Shown here in pieces: positions 1-8,437 of a DNA stretch of 38,421 nt (positions within the stretch are counted from its first letter, which is position 1; every line of letters starts with the position of its first letter). The DNA is from Bacteroidaceae bacterium (GTDB lineage: Bacteria; Bacteroidota; Bacteroidia; Bacteroidales; Bacteroidaceae), in NCBI GenBank assembly GCA_017467385.1, contig JAFTSK010000161.1:1-38421 (forward strand). The letters run 5' to 3'. The notes below the pieces were generated by a model that had not been told where the DNA came from, did not search any database, and saw nothing but the letters and a program-made list of their open reading frames with translations. The position numbers and the translations under genes were made by a program.

Positions 1-96
<96 letters not shown>

Positions 97-107
97 TTTT
101 TTAAGAG

Positions 108-142
108 TCCTTCGATACAGAAATGTGTCGGAGGATTTTTTT
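108..142 (+). terminator. Rho-independent terminator after 5S rRNA
   Basis: A 12-bp stem (108-119 with 124-135, including two G-U pairs) closes a 4-base loop and is followed at once by seven T residues. It sits about 10 bases after the 5S rRNA and most likely ends the rRNA operon. Confidence 0.8.
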
Positions 143-186
143 ATAACTTTTTACTTGGAAATAGTTGAAAAATAAGCTTCGGTTTC

Positions 187-217
187 TTTATTCAATGAAA
201 ATAAATTTGTAACTTTG
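187..217 (+). promoter_or_regulatory. Candidate promoter for the DUF177-rpmF unit
   Basis: TAACTTTG at 210-217 fits the Bacteroidetes -7 consensus TAnnTTTG. A TTTA at 187-190 lies 19 bases upstream in the -33 place (one mismatch to TTTG). A second overlapping core, TAAATTTG, is at 202-209. The start codon follows 26 bases after the -7 box. Confidence 0.55.
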
Positions 218-243
218 TCGCCCGAATTGTATAGCATATTGTT

Positions 244-792
244 TTGGGAACTCTAAGTACATATAAGGTAGAATTGAAGAATATGCTAACTGATACGGCT
301 GAATATAAGTATCAGTTGGATAATCAATTCTTTGCGGATTTAGATGCACCGGAAGTACAGAAAGGACAGATTAATGTTACTTTAAAAGTACGTAAAACTT
401 CAGGTCTCTATCAGTTAGACTTTCATTCAGAAGGTAAGGTCGTGGTTATTTGCGATCGGTGTTTGGATGAGATGGAACTTCCGATTGAAACGGAAGATCG
501 CTTGAAAGTAAAGTTAGGTGCAGAGTTTGCGGAAATTGATGATATTGTAGTTGTTCCCGAAGAAGACGGCTATATTAATGTTGCATGGTTTATTTACGAA
601 TTCATTGCATTGAGCATCCCGATGAAACATGTGCATGCACCTGGCAAATGCAACAAGGAAATGGTAAATAAACTCAATAAGCATTTGCGTATAGAGGGAG
701 AAGAGGATGATGAGTTGGACGAAACTTTGACTGACTCTCAGGAAATTGATCCCCGTTGGAATGAATTAAAGAAAATATTAGATAATAATTAA
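244..792 (+). CDS. DUF177 (YceD-like) protein
   Basis: This 182-residue protein belongs to the YceD/DUF177 family, usually encoded just before rpmF; in other bacteria the family is linked to 23S rRNA or ribosome metabolism. The family core is visible: CDRCLDEMELPIE (residues 70-82) with a CxxC pair (C70, C73), and a later IPMKHVHAPGKCNK segment (125-138) with C136. The C-terminus is acidic and then ends in a DPRWNELKKIL motif typical of the family. The start is TTG at 244: the translation from there (MGTLSTYKVELKN) fits the family N-terminus, and the next in-frame ATG would remove 13 residues of it. It is 11 bases upstream of rpmF and surely co-transcribed. Confidence 0.88.
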   Translation: MGTLSTYKVELKNMLTDTAEYKYQLDNQFFADLDAPEVQKGQINVTLKVRKTSGLYQLDFHSEGKVVVICDRCLDEMELPIETEDRLKVKLGAEFAEIDDIVVVPEEDGYINVAWFIYEFIALSIPMKHVHAPGKCNKEMVNKLNKHLRIEGEEDDELDETLTDSQEIDPRWNELKKILDNN

Positions 793-803
793 AGTTTAGA
801 AAA

Positions 804-989
804 ATGGCACATCCTAAAAGAAGACAATCAAAGACGAGAACTGCAAAGAGAAGAACTCATGACAAGGCAGTTGCTCCTACTTTAGCTATCTGCCCTAACT
901 GTGGTGAATGGCATGTATATCACACTGTATGTGGTGCTTGCGGTTATTATAGAGGTAAGTTGGCTATCGTAAAAGAAGCTGCTGTTTAA
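804..989 (+). CDS. rpmF: 50S ribosomal protein L32
   Basis: A 61-residue basic protein beginning MAHPKRRQSKTRT, the standard start of bL32. Two cysteine pairs, CPNC (30-33) and CGAC (43-46), form the zinc-ribbon of the C+ form of this protein. It is a component of the large ribosomal subunit. Its position directly after the DUF177 gene and before fabH is the classical arrangement. Length and sequence look intact. Confidence 0.97.
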   Translation: MAHPKRRQSKTRTAKRRTHDKAVAPTLAICPNCGEWHVYHTVCGACGYYRGKLAIVKEAAV

Positions 990-1021
990 TCAGTGGCTTT
1001 AAACACGTTTGTACGTTTAAT

Positions 1022-1065
1022 AAAATAAAGCCGGCGAGCTTCGGCTCAGTCGGCTGTTTTATTAT
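1022..1065 (+). terminator. Hairpin with UUCG tetraloop between rpmF and fabH
   Basis: A nested hairpin: GAGC-TTCG-GCTC (1036-1047) forms an exceptionally stable UUCG tetraloop stem, with outer AGCCG/CGGCT pairing and flanking AATAAA/TTTATT. The 3' side ends in TTTTATTAT. It can act as a terminator or attenuator after rpmF, or stabilise the mRNA 3' end. The gap to fabH is 96 bases and holds nothing else that I recognise. Confidence 0.55.
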
Positions 1066-1085
1066 GCGCAAACTAAATTTTAGGA

Positions 1086-2093
1086 ATGATGGAAAAAATT
1101 AATGCAGTAATTACAGGAGTCGGTGGATATGTTCCTGATTATGTCTTGACGAATGAGGAACTCTCAAGAATGGTAGATACTACTGATGAATGGATTATGA
1201 CCCGAATTGGGGTAAAGGAAAGACGCATCTTAAATGAAGAAGGATTAGGAACTTCTTATATGGCACGTAAGGCTGCCAAACAATTGGTTCAGAGAACCGG
1301 TACTAATCCGGATGAAATTGATGCCGTTGTTGTTTGTACTACTACCCCAGACTATCATTTCCCGTCAACAGCTTCTATCTTGTGTGATAAGTTGGGATTA
1401 AAGAATGCTTTCGCGTTTGACTTGCAGGCCGCTTGTTGTGGCTTTTTGTATGGTTTGGATGTGGTCGCATCGCTTATCGCATCTGGCAGACACAAAAAGG
1501 TAATTCTTGTAGGAGCTGATAAAATGTCTTCAATGGTTGATTACAGCGAACGTGCAACTTGCCCAATCTTTGGGGATGGTGCAGCTGCTGTGATGGTTGA
1601 AGCAACTACGGAAGATTATGGTATTATGGACTCCATTCTTCGTACAGACGGAAAAGGTCTTCCTTTCCTTCACATGAAAGCTGGTGGTTCGGTTTGTACT
1701 CCTTCTTATTTCACTGTGGATCATAAGATGCATTACATTTATCAAGAAGGTCGGACAGTGTTTAAGTACGCAGTATCCAATATGTCTGAAATCACAGCAA
1801 CCATTGCGGAAAAGAATGGTTTGAATAAGGATAATATTGATTGGGTAATTCCTCATCAGGCAAATATGCGTATTATTGATGCGGTCGCTTCACGATTGGA
1901 AGTTCCAATGGAGAAGATTATGGTAAATATTCAGCGATATGGTAATACCAGTGCTGGTACTCTTCCTCTCTGTTTGTGGGATTACGAAAAACAATTGAAG
2001 AAAGGTGATAACTTGATTTTTACAGCATTCGGTGCAGGCTTTACATACGGTGCCGTTTATGTAAAATGGGGTTATGATGGCAGTATAAAATAA
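1086..2093 (+). CDS. fabH: Beta-ketoacyl-ACP synthase III
   Basis: A cytosolic thiolase-fold enzyme that condenses acetyl-CoA with malonyl-ACP to start type II fatty acid synthesis. The 335-residue product has the full catalytic triad: Cys117 in LQAACCGF, His257 in PHQANMRI, and Asn287 in YGNTSAGT. The C-terminal [13 protein letters not shown] signature is also typical. Two adjacent ATGs (1086 and 1089) could serve as start; the difference is one residue. It follows rpmF, as in many bacteria, but without a plsX gene in between. A strong terminator follows within 20 bases of the stop. Confidence 0.97.
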   Translation: MMEKINAVITGVGGYVPDYVLTNEELSRMVDTTDEWIMTRIGVKERRILNEEGLGTSYMARKAAKQLVQRTGTNPDEIDAVVVCTTTPDYHFPSTASILCDKLGLKNAFAFDLQAACCGFLYGLDVVASLIASGRHKKVILVGADKMSSMVDYSERATCPIFGDGAAAVMVEATTEDYGIMDSILRTDGKGLPFLHMKAGGSVCTPSYFTVDHKMHYIYQEGRTVFKYAVSNMSEITATIAEKNGLNKDNIDWVIPHQANMRIIDAVASRLEVPMEKIMVNIQRYGNTSAGTLPLCLWDYEKQLKKGDNLIFTAFGAGFTYGAVYVKWGYDGSIK

Positions 2094-2111
2094 TTAATTT
2101 GCAGATTATAG

Positions 2112-2144
2112 AAAAACGCATCCGATTTACAGATGCGTTTTTTT
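2112..2144 (+). terminator. Rho-independent terminator after fabH
   Basis: Perfect 11-bp stem (2112-2122 with 2132-2142), 9-base loop and a run of T residues continuing to 2144. It lies between fabH and era, so era may have its own promoter or depend on read-through. Confidence 0.85.
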
Positions 2145-2168
2145 GTCTGTAACTAAAATAACGTTGAG

Positions 2169-3050
2169 ATGCATAAAGCTGGATTTGTGAATATTGTAGG
2201 CAACCCCAATGTAGGAAAATCTACTTTAATGAATTTGTTGGTGGGCGAACGTATTTCGATTGCTACCTTTAAGGCGCAAACCACTCGACATCGCATTATG
2301 GGGATTCTGAATACGGATGAAATGCAAATTGTATTTTCGGATACTCCTGGGGTATTAAAGCCTAATTATAAGTTGCAAGAATCAATGTTGAACTTTTCGG
2401 AGTCGGCGTTGGCTGATGCAGACGTATTGCTCTATGTAACGGATGTTGTAGAGAAGCCCGACAAGAATATGGACTTTATAGAAAAGGTCCGTAAGATGCA
2501 GGTTCCTATTCTGCTTCTTATCAACAAAATTGATTTAAGTAATCAGGAGGCTTTGGTAAAGTGTGTAGAAGAGTGGCATACGTTGATTCCGCAGGCCGAA
2601 ATTATTCCGATTTCAGCCATCTCTAAATTTGGTGTGGATGTGGTAATGAGACGAATCAAAGACTTGTTACCTGATTCACCGCCTTACTTTGATAAAGACC
2701 AATGGACTGACAAGTCGGCTCGTTTCTTTGTAACTGAGATTATTCGCGAAAAGATTTTGCTGTATTATGACAAAGAAATTCCGTATGCGGTGGAAGTGGT
2801 CGTAGAACAGTTCAAAGAAGAGGCAAAAAGTATTCATATCAATGCCGTAATCTATGTAGAACGTGATTCTCAAAAAGGAATTATCATCGGTAAGCAAGGA
2901 AAGGCATTGAAGAAGGTTTCTACTGAAGCCAGAAAAACATTGGAAAAATTCTTCCAAAAAACCATCTATCTGGAAACATTCGTAAAGGTGGATAAGGATT
3001 GGAGAAGCTCGGATAAAGAATTGAAGAACTTTGGGTATCAATTGGATTAA
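2169..3050 (+). CDS. era: GTPase Era
   Basis: Era is a GTPase that binds the 3' end of 16S rRNA and assists 30S maturation. The 293-residue protein starts with the G domain: G1 GNPNVGKS (11-18), the switch region with QTTRHRIMG (37-45), G3 DTPG (58-61) and G4 NKID (119-122). The C-terminal half carries the KH RNA-binding domain with [10 protein letters not shown] as its GxxG loop. Length is normal. It is followed 32 bases later by the second ribosome-assembly GTPase gene, der, an arrangement I associate with Bacteroidetes. Confidence 0.97.
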   Translation: MHKAGFVNIVGNPNVGKSTLMNLLVGERISIATFKAQTTRHRIMGILNTDEMQIVFSDTPGVLKPNYKLQESMLNFSESALADADVLLYVTDVVEKPDKNMDFIEKVRKMQVPILLLINKIDLSNQEALVKCVEEWHTLIPQAEIIPISAISKFGVDVVMRRIKDLLPDSPPYFDKDQWTDKSARFFVTEIIREKILLYYDKEIPYAVEVVVEQFKEEAKSIHINAVIYVERDSQKGIIIGKQGKALKKVSTEARKTLEKFFQKTIYLETFVKVDKDWRSSDKELKNFGYQLD

Positions 3051-3082
3051 TCGACTGTGATAGCCGTAAAATTGAAAAGGAA

Positions 3083-4396
3083 ATGGGAAATTTAGTAGCT
3101 ATTGTTGGACGCCCTAATGTGGGTAAGTCTACGCTTTTTAATCGTTTGACTAAGACTCGCCAGGCAATTGTCAATGAACAGGCCGGTACTACTCGCGATC
3201 GTCAGTATGGTAAATCGGAATGGTTAGGCCGCGAGTTTTCTGTGGTGGATACCGGCGGATGGGTAGTCAATTCAGACGATATATTTGAAGAAGAAATTCG
3301 TAAACAGGTAATGTTGGCTGTGGAAGAGGCTGATGTGATTCTGTTTGTGGTGGATGTGATGAATGGAGTAACCGATTTGGATATGGCTGTGGCCGGTATT
3401 TTACGCCGAACACAAAAGCCTGTTTTGATGGTTGCCAATAAGACAGATAATAATGATTTGCAATACAACTCAGCCGAGTTTTATTCATTGGGCTTGGGTG
3501 ATCCATATTGTATCTCGGCCTTGAGTGGATTTGGTACAGGCGATTTAATGGATTTGCTTGTTAGCAAATTCAAGAAAGATACTGTGGAAGAGTTGGATGA
3601 GGAAATCCCTCGTTTTGCAGTTGTAGGCCGTCCAAATGCGGGTAAGTCGTCTATCGTCAATGCTTTCATTGGAGAAGATAGAAACATTGTAACGGATATA
3701 GCGGGAACTACTCGTGATTCTATCTATACACGTTATGAGAAGTTCGGCTTTGATTTCTATTTGGTAGATACTGCCGGTATTCGTAAGAAAAATAAGGTAA
3801 CGGAAGATTTGGAGTATTACTCGGTTATCCGTTCTATTCGTTCCATTGAAGGAGCTGATGTTTGTATTCTGATGCTGGATGCTACTCGAGGAATTGAAAG
3901 CCAAGACCTGAATATCTTCTCGCTGATTCAGAAAAACCAAAAAGGCCTGGTTGTAGTGGTAAACAAGTGGGATTTGGTGGAAAATAAAGATGTGAAAGTG
4001 ATGAAAACATTTGAAGAAGCTATCCGTTCTCGTTTCGCACCTTTCACAGATTTCCCTATTGTTTTTGCTTCGGCATTAACTAAGCAACGTATTTTTAAGG
4101 TGTTGGAAGAAGCGAAGGAGGTATATAAGGCTCGTACTACTCGTGTACCGACTGCCCGTTTGAATGAGGAGATGCTCCCATTGATTGAGGCATATCCGCC
4201 ACCATCCACCAAAGGAAAGTACATTAAGATTAAGTATTGTACACAATTGCCGAATACGCAAGTTCCTTCTTTTGTGTTCTTTGCAAACTTGCCTCAGTAT
4301 GTAAAAGAACCATACAGACGTTTCTTGGAAAACAAGATGCGGGAAAAATGGCATTTCTCGGGTACACCGATTAATATTTATATCCGTCAGAAATAA
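3083..4396 (+). CDS. der: Ribosome-assembly GTPase Der (EngA)
   Basis: Der is a double-GTPase needed for 50S subunit assembly. The 437-residue protein shows two complete G domains in tandem. The first has GRPNVGKS (9-16), DTGG (56-59) and NKTD; the second has [16 protein letters not shown] and NKWD. The KH-like C-terminal domain ends with the family's [11 protein letters not shown]. All motifs are intact. It is probably co-transcribed with era. The 612 bases downstream have no convincing gene. Confidence 0.97.
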   Translation: MGNLVAIVGRPNVGKSTLFNRLTKTRQAIVNEQAGTTRDRQYGKSEWLGREFSVVDTGGWVVNSDDIFEEEIRKQVMLAVEEADVILFVVDVMNGVTDLDMAVAGILRRTQKPVLMVANKTDNNDLQYNSAEFYSLGLGDPYCISALSGFGTGDLMDLLVSKFKKDTVEELDEEIPRFAVVGRPNAGKSSIVNAFIGEDRNIVTDIAGTTRDSIYTRYEKFGFDFYLVDTAGIRKKNKVTEDLEYYSVIRSIRSIEGADVCILMLDATRGIESQDLNIFSLIQKNQKGLVVVVNKWDLVENKDVKVMKTFEEAIRSRFAPFTDFPIVFASALTKQRIFKVLEEAKEVYKARTTRVPTARLNEEMLPLIEAYPPPSTKGKYIKIKYCTQLPNTQVPSFVFFANLPQYVKEPYRRFLENKMREKWHFSGTPINIYIRQK

Positions 4397-4426
4397 ATCT
4401 TTATTAGACATTAACCATGCAATTAC

Positions 4427-4508
4427 ACATGCAGTCTCGTGTGCCAATGAAGCAAGTTATGTTGTCTGATGGAGCAAGTCTCGTAGGGCGATGAGACTGC
4501 AAGCATGT
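4427..4508 (+). repeat. Imperfect inverted-repeat element (gagact family)
   Basis: The outer arms pair as ACAT-GCAGTCTC (4427-4438) with GAGACTGC-AAGC-ATGT (4493-4508), the AAGC being a bulge. AGTCTCGT occurs twice inside (4433 and 4477). A related stretch with two copies of TGTGAGACTA and the word GAGACTACAAGC lies in the other long gap near 37771-37806. This looks like a dispersed intergenic repeat; no protein is encoded. Confidence 0.5.
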
Positions 4509-4528
4509 ATAAGAGCAGTTTGAACCTT

Positions 4529-4595
4529 AAAAACGCTTTGGAGAAACGATAAACCTTCTTTGGAGGGATTCCCTTTTCTCCAAAGCGTTTTTTTT
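4529..4595 (+). terminator. Terminator-like repeat, copy A, downstream of der
   Basis: Left arm 4529-4545 pairs perfectly with 4576-4592 (17 bp) and the T-run continues to 4595, so it can terminate transcription from der. The loop carries a second copy of the TTCTTTGGAGG word, which could pair alternatively with the right arm. A second copy of the whole element is at 37540-37606, with one G-C pair changed to T-A in compensating fashion. Confidence 0.75.
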
Positions 4596-4695
4596 GTTGG
4601 GTTTTTGAGCTTTTCTTTTTTGAGGAACTATATGTTATTGAACATCGGTAGATAAATTTGTAGATAAGAGAGTACATAAATATTGCACTTTTTTG

Positions 4696-4703
4696 TACCT
4701 TTG
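4696..4703 (+). promoter_or_regulatory. Candidate -7 box TACCTTTG
   Basis: TACCTTTG matches the Bacteroidetes -7 consensus TAnnTTTG. I see no TTTG at the right distance for a -33 box. It is over 300 bases before the next good start codon (5010), so the transcript would have a long leader or would be a separate small RNA. Confidence 0.4.
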
Positions 4704-4708
4704 CAAAG

Positions 4709-4969
4709 GTTTACGGTTATAGTGGTAATCGGAATCATTTTATTAATAAAAGGGTGTTATTGAAATTATCTTCTAAAGTCAAACTTCGCACATTTGATAT
4801 TGGAATGAAGATGATAGCAGTAGCACCACATCGTTTGATATATACTAACCTCAACAGGTCTGGATATTATCATTTAGGTGTGGGCTATTGTTTTATCCAT
4901 TCCAATGGTAATGCGAAGACCAGACTTTAGGATAAAGCAATATAGTTCCCACACCTTATTTTTTATTTA
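4709..4969 (+). ncRNA. Possible structured non-coding transcript or long leader
   Basis: Between the candidate promoter and the next gene the sequence has several inverted repeats: a palindrome TTTTATTAATAAAA (4738-4751), arms near 4765-4774 and 4808-4816, ACCT-CAAC-AGGT near 4850, and a very long hairpin. In the last, 4876-4898 pairs with 4930-4956 with small bulges (over 20 bp), and TTATTTTTTATTT follows, like an intrinsic terminator. A 41-codon ORF (4805-4930) runs into the hairpin but resembles nothing I know. I do not recognise the RNA family; boundaries are guesses. Confidence 0.3.
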
Positions 4970-5009
4970 CGGCTTTTTTCGGGGAATTAGGAAGCAAAAA
5001 TGCAAAATT

Positions 5010-5705
5010 ATGAAAAAGGCATTATTAATGTTGCTCCTGTTTGTTGGAAGCATTACAGTAGGTGTTGCACAAAACGTGCAAGAAGTTGTTTATTTGAAGA
5101 ATGGCAGTATTGTTCGTGGTGTTGTTATCGAACAAGTACCAGGGGTTTCTTTAAAAGTTCAAACCGCTGATGGAAGTATTTTTGCTTATCAAATGTCGGA
5201 AGTTGAAAAGATAACCAAAGAAGCTGCTAATTTTAAAATGAGAACCAATACGTTCAATAATAACTCTGGTAACGAAACCGGTTACAAAGGATTTGTTGAT
5301 TTGGGATACACTTTGGGAGTAGGAGCTTGGGGAGTAGACAGAGTTGAACTTTCAACTTCTCATGGGTACCAGTTCAATCCTTATCTATACGTCGGTGCGG
5401 GTGTTGGTGTTAATTATTATTTTGATGCAGAAGTAGTAGGTTTGCCTATTTTTGCACATGTACGTGGAAACATCTTGGATAATAGTATTTCTCCTTATGT
5501 AGACTTTAGAATTGGTTATTCTCCTTTGAAAGATGTGCAAGGATTGTATATGGCTCCGTCCGTTGGTTGTAAGATTTACTCATTCAATGTAAGTATCGGT
5601 TATGTTATGCAGAAAGCTAAATATATTTATGATGACGGTTACTATTATTTGGATGGTTCTGAAAATTGCGGTGGATTTAGTATCAAAGTTGGATATGAAT
5701 TTTAA
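5010..5705 (+). CDS. Small outer-membrane beta-barrel protein with N-terminal LKNGS domain
   Basis: I chose the ATG at 5010 because it gives a good signal peptide (MKKALLMLLLFVGSITVGVA, cleavage before QN); the open frame upstream overlaps the strong hairpin. The mature 231-residue precursor starts with a short domain reading VYLKNGSIVRGVVIEQVP and TADGSIFAYQMSEVEKITKE (about 27-71), which recurs in Bacteroidetes exported proteins. The rest alternates glycine and aromatic residues and ends GGFSIKVGYEF with a terminal Phe, as in outer-membrane barrels. Specific function unknown. It is single-gene, convergent with mlaF. Confidence 0.8.
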   Translation: MKKALLMLLLFVGSITVGVAQNVQEVVYLKNGSIVRGVVIEQVPGVSLKVQTADGSIFAYQMSEVEKITKEAANFKMRTNTFNNNSGNETGYKGFVDLGYTLGVGAWGVDRVELSTSHGYQFNPYLYVGAGVGVNYYFDAEVVGLPIFAHVRGNILDNSISPYVDFRIGYSPLKDVQGLYMAPSVGCKIYSFNVSIGYVMQKAKYIYDDGYYYLDGSENCGGFSIKVGYEF

Positions 5706-5730
5706 TGGAGACAGCAAAAGTGGTAAAAAC

Positions 5731-5760
5731 AAATGGGCATCCTTTACGGGATACCCATTT
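5731..5760. terminator. Hairpin between convergent genes
   Basis: Twelve-base arms 5731-5742 and 5749-5760 pair with one mismatch. The A-rich flank at 5725-5733 reads as a T-run on the minus strand, so it best serves as the terminator of the minus-strand mla pair, while it may also stop the plus-strand gene. Confidence 0.6.
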
Positions 5761-5785
5761 GCGTTAATATAGTTGCCTCTAACCT

Positions 5786-6553
5786 TTATTTCTTCTGATG
5801 AGTTTCTTCTTCCTTGACCTTCTTCAGTAAATCCGAAGCAAAGATAAAATCGTTCAGGCGTTGGTTGGTAGCACTGAATACCTGACTTTTGTCGCCTTCC
5901 CATTCTTTGTGGCCTTGATAAATGTAAATGATGCTATCGCCAATGCCCATAACGGAATTCATGTCATGAGTATTGATGATGGTGGTCATGTTGTATTCGG
6001 TGGTAATGTCGTGAATCAATTCGTCGATGACTAATGATGTCTTGGGATCAAGGCCGGAGTTTGGTTCATCGCAAAAGAGGTATTGCGGATTGAGGGCAAT
6101 GGCTCGGGCAATAGCCACACGCTTTTGCATCCCACCGGAGATTTCTCCCGGATATTTGTTTTGTGCATCTATCAAGTTGACGCGGTCAAGGCAGAATTGC
6201 GCCCGTCGGGTACGGTCTCTTAATGTGTCGTTGGAGAACATATCTAACGGAAACATGACGTTTTCCAATACGGAAAGAGAGTCGAAAAGAGCCGCACTTT
6301 GGAAAATCATTCCCATCTCGCGGCGAAGAGCCTTCTGCTCTTTCTTGTTCATGCCTAAGAAATTACGTCCGTCATAAAGAATCTCTCCACGTTCGGGAGT
6401 AAGTAAGCCTACAATGCTTTTCATTAAAACGGTCTTCCCTGAACCACTTTGCCCAATGATAAGGTTGGTCTTGCCATTCTCAAAGCGCGCATTGATGTCG
6501 ACCAGCACGTCTTTGTCTTCAAATGATTTATAGATGGATTTAAGTTCTATCAT
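5786..6553 (-). CDS. mlaF: ABC transporter ATPase, MlaF-like
   Basis: Cytoplasmic ATPase of a Mla/Ttg2-type phospholipid transporter that keeps outer-membrane lipid asymmetry. The 255 residues include Walker A GQSGSGKT (34-41), the Q-loop in IFQSAALFDSL (Gln85; characteristic of MlaF), signature ISGGMQKRV (138-146), Walker B YLFCDEP with Glu163, and the H-loop His196 in NTHD. Its start overlaps the mlaE stop by 4 bases, showing translational coupling. No MCE-domain (mlaD) or mlaB/mlaC gene is adjacent, so the other parts would be elsewhere. Confidence 0.92.
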   Translation of the reverse strand: MIELKSIYKSFEDKDVLVDINARFENGKTNLIIGQSGSGKTVLMKSIVGLLTPERGEILYDGRNFLGMNKKEQKALRREMGMIFQSAALFDSLSVLENVMFPLDMFSNDTLRDRTRRAQFCLDRVNLIDAQNKYPGEISGGMQKRVAIARAIALNPQYLFCDEPNSGLDPKTSLVIDELIHDITTEYNMTTIINTHDMNSVMGIGDSIIYIYQGHKEWEGDKSQVFSATNQRLNDFIFASDLLKKVKEEETHQKK

Positions 6554-7305
6554 CCCATTAAAAGTTGTGTTAATACTAAGTCGGAGAACAAAATCAATAC
6601 GCTGCTCATCACAACGGAGTCGGTGCTTGCCTTACCAACCGCAATAGAGCCGCCTTCGACCGTATAGCCAAAGTAGGCAGAGACGCTGGCAATGATGAAA
6701 GCAAAGAAGATGGATTTGATGAAACTACACCAAATGAACCATTCTTGGAAACTATATTGCAAACCATACTCCAAGTCTTCGGCATTCAGCACGCCTCCAA
6801 ACCAGCACGTGCAGAAAGCCCCAAATATCCCGGCTACAATGCTGAATATCACTAAGAAAGGAATCATCGTCATCAAAGCGGTGATTTTGGGAAGAATGAG
6901 ATAGCCGGCCGAGTTGACTCCCATGATTTCAAGTGCATCAATTTGTTGGGTAACTCGCATCGTCCCGATTTCAGACGCAATGTTTGAACCCACTTTCCCG
7001 GCCAGAATCAAACACATGATGGAGGAAGAAAATTCCAACAACATGATTTCGCGGGTAGTGTAGCCCACGACAAAACGAGGCATCCAGGGACTTTCGATGT
7101 TCAACTTGATTTGAATCGTGATAACTGCTCCGATAAAAAAGGAAATAAGAAGCACGATGCCGATGGAATTGACACCCAACTGCACCATTTCATTTACATA
7201 TTGCTTGAAAAACATCCGCATACGTTCAGGACGAGACAATGTACGCCCCATAAGCATCAGGTATTTTCCAACGGTTGCGATAGGTTTTAGAATCATAGTC
7301 TTCAT
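6550..7305 (-). CDS. mlaE: MlaE-family inner-membrane permease
   Basis: Integral membrane partner of the MlaF-like ATPase. The 251-residue protein has several hydrophobic segments and the family core LAGKVGSNIASEIGTMRV followed by QIDALEIMGVNS, the diagnostic MlaE/Ttg2B motif. It is the first gene of a two-gene minus-strand operon. A minus-strand promoter core lies immediately upstream, so its mRNA leader may be only a few bases. Length is normal for the family. Confidence 0.93.
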   Translation of the reverse strand: MKTMILKPIATVGKYLMLMGRTLSRPERMRMFFKQYVNEMVQLGVNSIGIVLLISFFIGAVITIQIKLNIESPWMPRFVVGYTTREIMLLEFSSSIMCLILAGKVGSNIASEIGTMRVTQQIDALEIMGVNSAGYLILPKITALMTMIPFLVIFSIVAGIFGAFCTCWFGGVLNAEDLEYGLQYSFQEWFIWCSFIKSIFFAFIIASVSAYFGYTVEGGSIAVGKASTDSVVMSSVLILFSDLVLTQLLMG

Positions 7306-7313
7306 AATTGGTG

Positions 7314-7347
7314 CAAAATTAGCTCTTTTTGTCTGTATTTTTGCAAA
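7314..7347 (-). promoter_or_regulatory. Candidate minus-strand promoter for mlaE-mlaF
   Basis: Read on the minus strand, TAATTTTG (7321-7314) fits TAnnTTTG and TTTG (7347-7344) lies 22 bases upstream, slightly longer than the ideal 19-21. The start codon begins 9 bases after the -7 box, so the leader is very short. It overlaps a plus-strand TATTTTTG at 7336-7343. Confidence 0.5.
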
Positions 7348-7395
7348 AGAATGGCTGAATTTGTGTTCTGTTATCCGTTTACTGAACTTTTTTCG

Positions 7396-7403
7396 TATTT
7401 TTG
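7396..7403 (+). promoter_or_regulatory. Candidate -7 box for lptB
   Basis: TATTTTTG fits TAnnTTTG and ends 17 bases before the lptB ATG at 7420. An identical TATTTTTG at 7336-7343 gives a possible second, upstream promoter. Neither has a clear TTTG at the -33 distance. Confidence 0.5.
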
Positions 7404-7419
7404 TGCAAAAATAGAGGCT

Positions 7420-8256
7420 ATGTCAGAACAAGAAAAGAATATACAGGACGTGAATGTGAACGAACCCAAACGAATGATGCTTCGGGCGGAAGGCTTGGTA
7501 AAGAAGTATGGAAAGCGTACAGTGGTGAACGGCGTGGATTTTGAGGTTAGACAAGGCGAAATTGTGGGCTTGTTAGGCCCGAATGGAGCAGGGAAGACCA
7601 CCTCTTTCTATATGACGACCGGACTGGTTGTGCCGAATGGCGGCCATGTTTATTTGGATGATTTGGAAATTACGGACTTTCCTGTGTATAAACATGCAAA
7701 GGCCGGCATTGGCTATCTGGCGCAGGAGGCCTCTGTTTTCCGAAAGATGAGTGTGGAAGACAATATTTCTTCGGTTTTGGAGATGACGGATTTGTCGGAA
7801 GAGGCACAAAAGACCAAATTGGAAGAACTTTTGGATGAATTCCGTTTGCAGAAGGTGCGTAAGAACTTGGGCGACCAGCTTTCGGGGGGAGAACGTCGAC
7901 GTACAGAAATTGCTCGTTGTCTGGCCATCAGCCCTAAATTCATCATGTTGGACGAACCCTTTGCCGGAGTCGATCCGATTGCGGTGGAAGATATTCAGCA
8001 CATCGTGTGGAAGCTGAAGGATAAGAACATCGGCATCCTGATTACAGACCACAATGCATTGGAAACCTTACGATTGACCGACCGAGCCTATTTGCTGTTC
8101 GATGGAAACATCCTTTTCAAAGGAACTCCGGAAGAGTTGGCCGAGAATCCGGTTGTAAGAGAAAAATACTTAGGCTCTAACTTCGTCTTGACACGTAAAG
8201 ATTTCCAAAAGACGGAAGAGATGCGTAACAAACGAATCGAAGAACAAACCCGATGA
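7420..8256 (+). CDS. lptB: LPS export system ATP-binding protein LptB
   Basis: LptB powers extraction of lipopolysaccharide from the inner membrane and its passage along the Lpt bridge. The product of 278 residues shows Walker A GPNGAGKT (53-60), the LptB-typical stretch FPVYKHAKAGIGYLAQEASV (Gln102 in the Q-loop), signature LSGGERRR (154-161), Walker B FIMLDEP (174-180) and H-loop His211. I start it at ATG 7420 rather than 7351, because the upstream extension overlaps the promoter core and resembles no family N-terminus. It is divergent from mlaE, so two envelope-lipid transport units share one intergenic region. Confidence 0.93.
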   Translation: MSEQEKNIQDVNVNEPKRMMLRAEGLVKKYGKRTVVNGVDFEVRQGEIVGLLGPNGAGKTTSFYMTTGLVVPNGGHVYLDDLEITDFPVYKHAKAGIGYLAQEASVFRKMSVEDNISSVLEMTDLSEEAQKTKLEELLDEFRLQKVRKNLGDQLSGGERRRTEIARCLAISPKFIMLDEPFAGVDPIAVEDIQHIVWKLKDKNIGILITDHNALETLRLTDRAYLLFDGNILFKGTPEELAENPVVREKYLGSNFVLTRKDFQKTEEMRNKRIEEQTR

Positions 8257-8257
8257 T

Positions 8258-8299
8258 AAAAAGATGAAGAGCTTTTCTCGAAAGCTCTTCATCTTTTTT
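8258..8299 (+). terminator. Rho-independent terminator after lptB
   Basis: Arms 8258-8276 and 8281-8299 pair almost perfectly around a 4-base loop, with A- and T-runs on both sides. The left-arm sequence recurs in broken form at 19689-19712 after the sensor-regulator gene. Confidence 0.88.
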
Positions 8300-8352
8300 A
8301 TATAGTTTTTGGCCTTTAATCTGAAATGAAAAGAAAGTTTTTTCGCTGTGTA

Positions 8353-8384
8353 TTTGGTGGTTGACAGATAAAACACTAATTTTG
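8353..8384 (+). promoter_or_regulatory. Promoter of tig
   Basis: A full Bacteroidetes promoter: -33 TTTG (8353-8356), exactly 20 bases, then -7 TAATTTTG (8377-8384). The tig start codon is 53 bases further on. One of the two best promoters in the window. Confidence 0.75.
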
Positions 8385-8437
8385 CAACCTCTTTGTGTAA
8401 ACGACGAAAAAGTAATAATTAAATAACATAATAGGAA

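Noticed and set aside
4805..4930. A 41-codon ORF upstream of the barrel gene
   Set aside because: It runs into a strong hairpin, matches nothing known and has no clear start context; treated as part of a possible RNA.
4878..5009. N-terminal extension of the barrel gene
   Set aside because: It would bury the signal peptide at residue 45 and overlaps the terminator-like hairpin.
7351..7419. Extended start for lptB
   Set aside because: It crosses a TATTTTTG promoter core and adds residues unlike the family.
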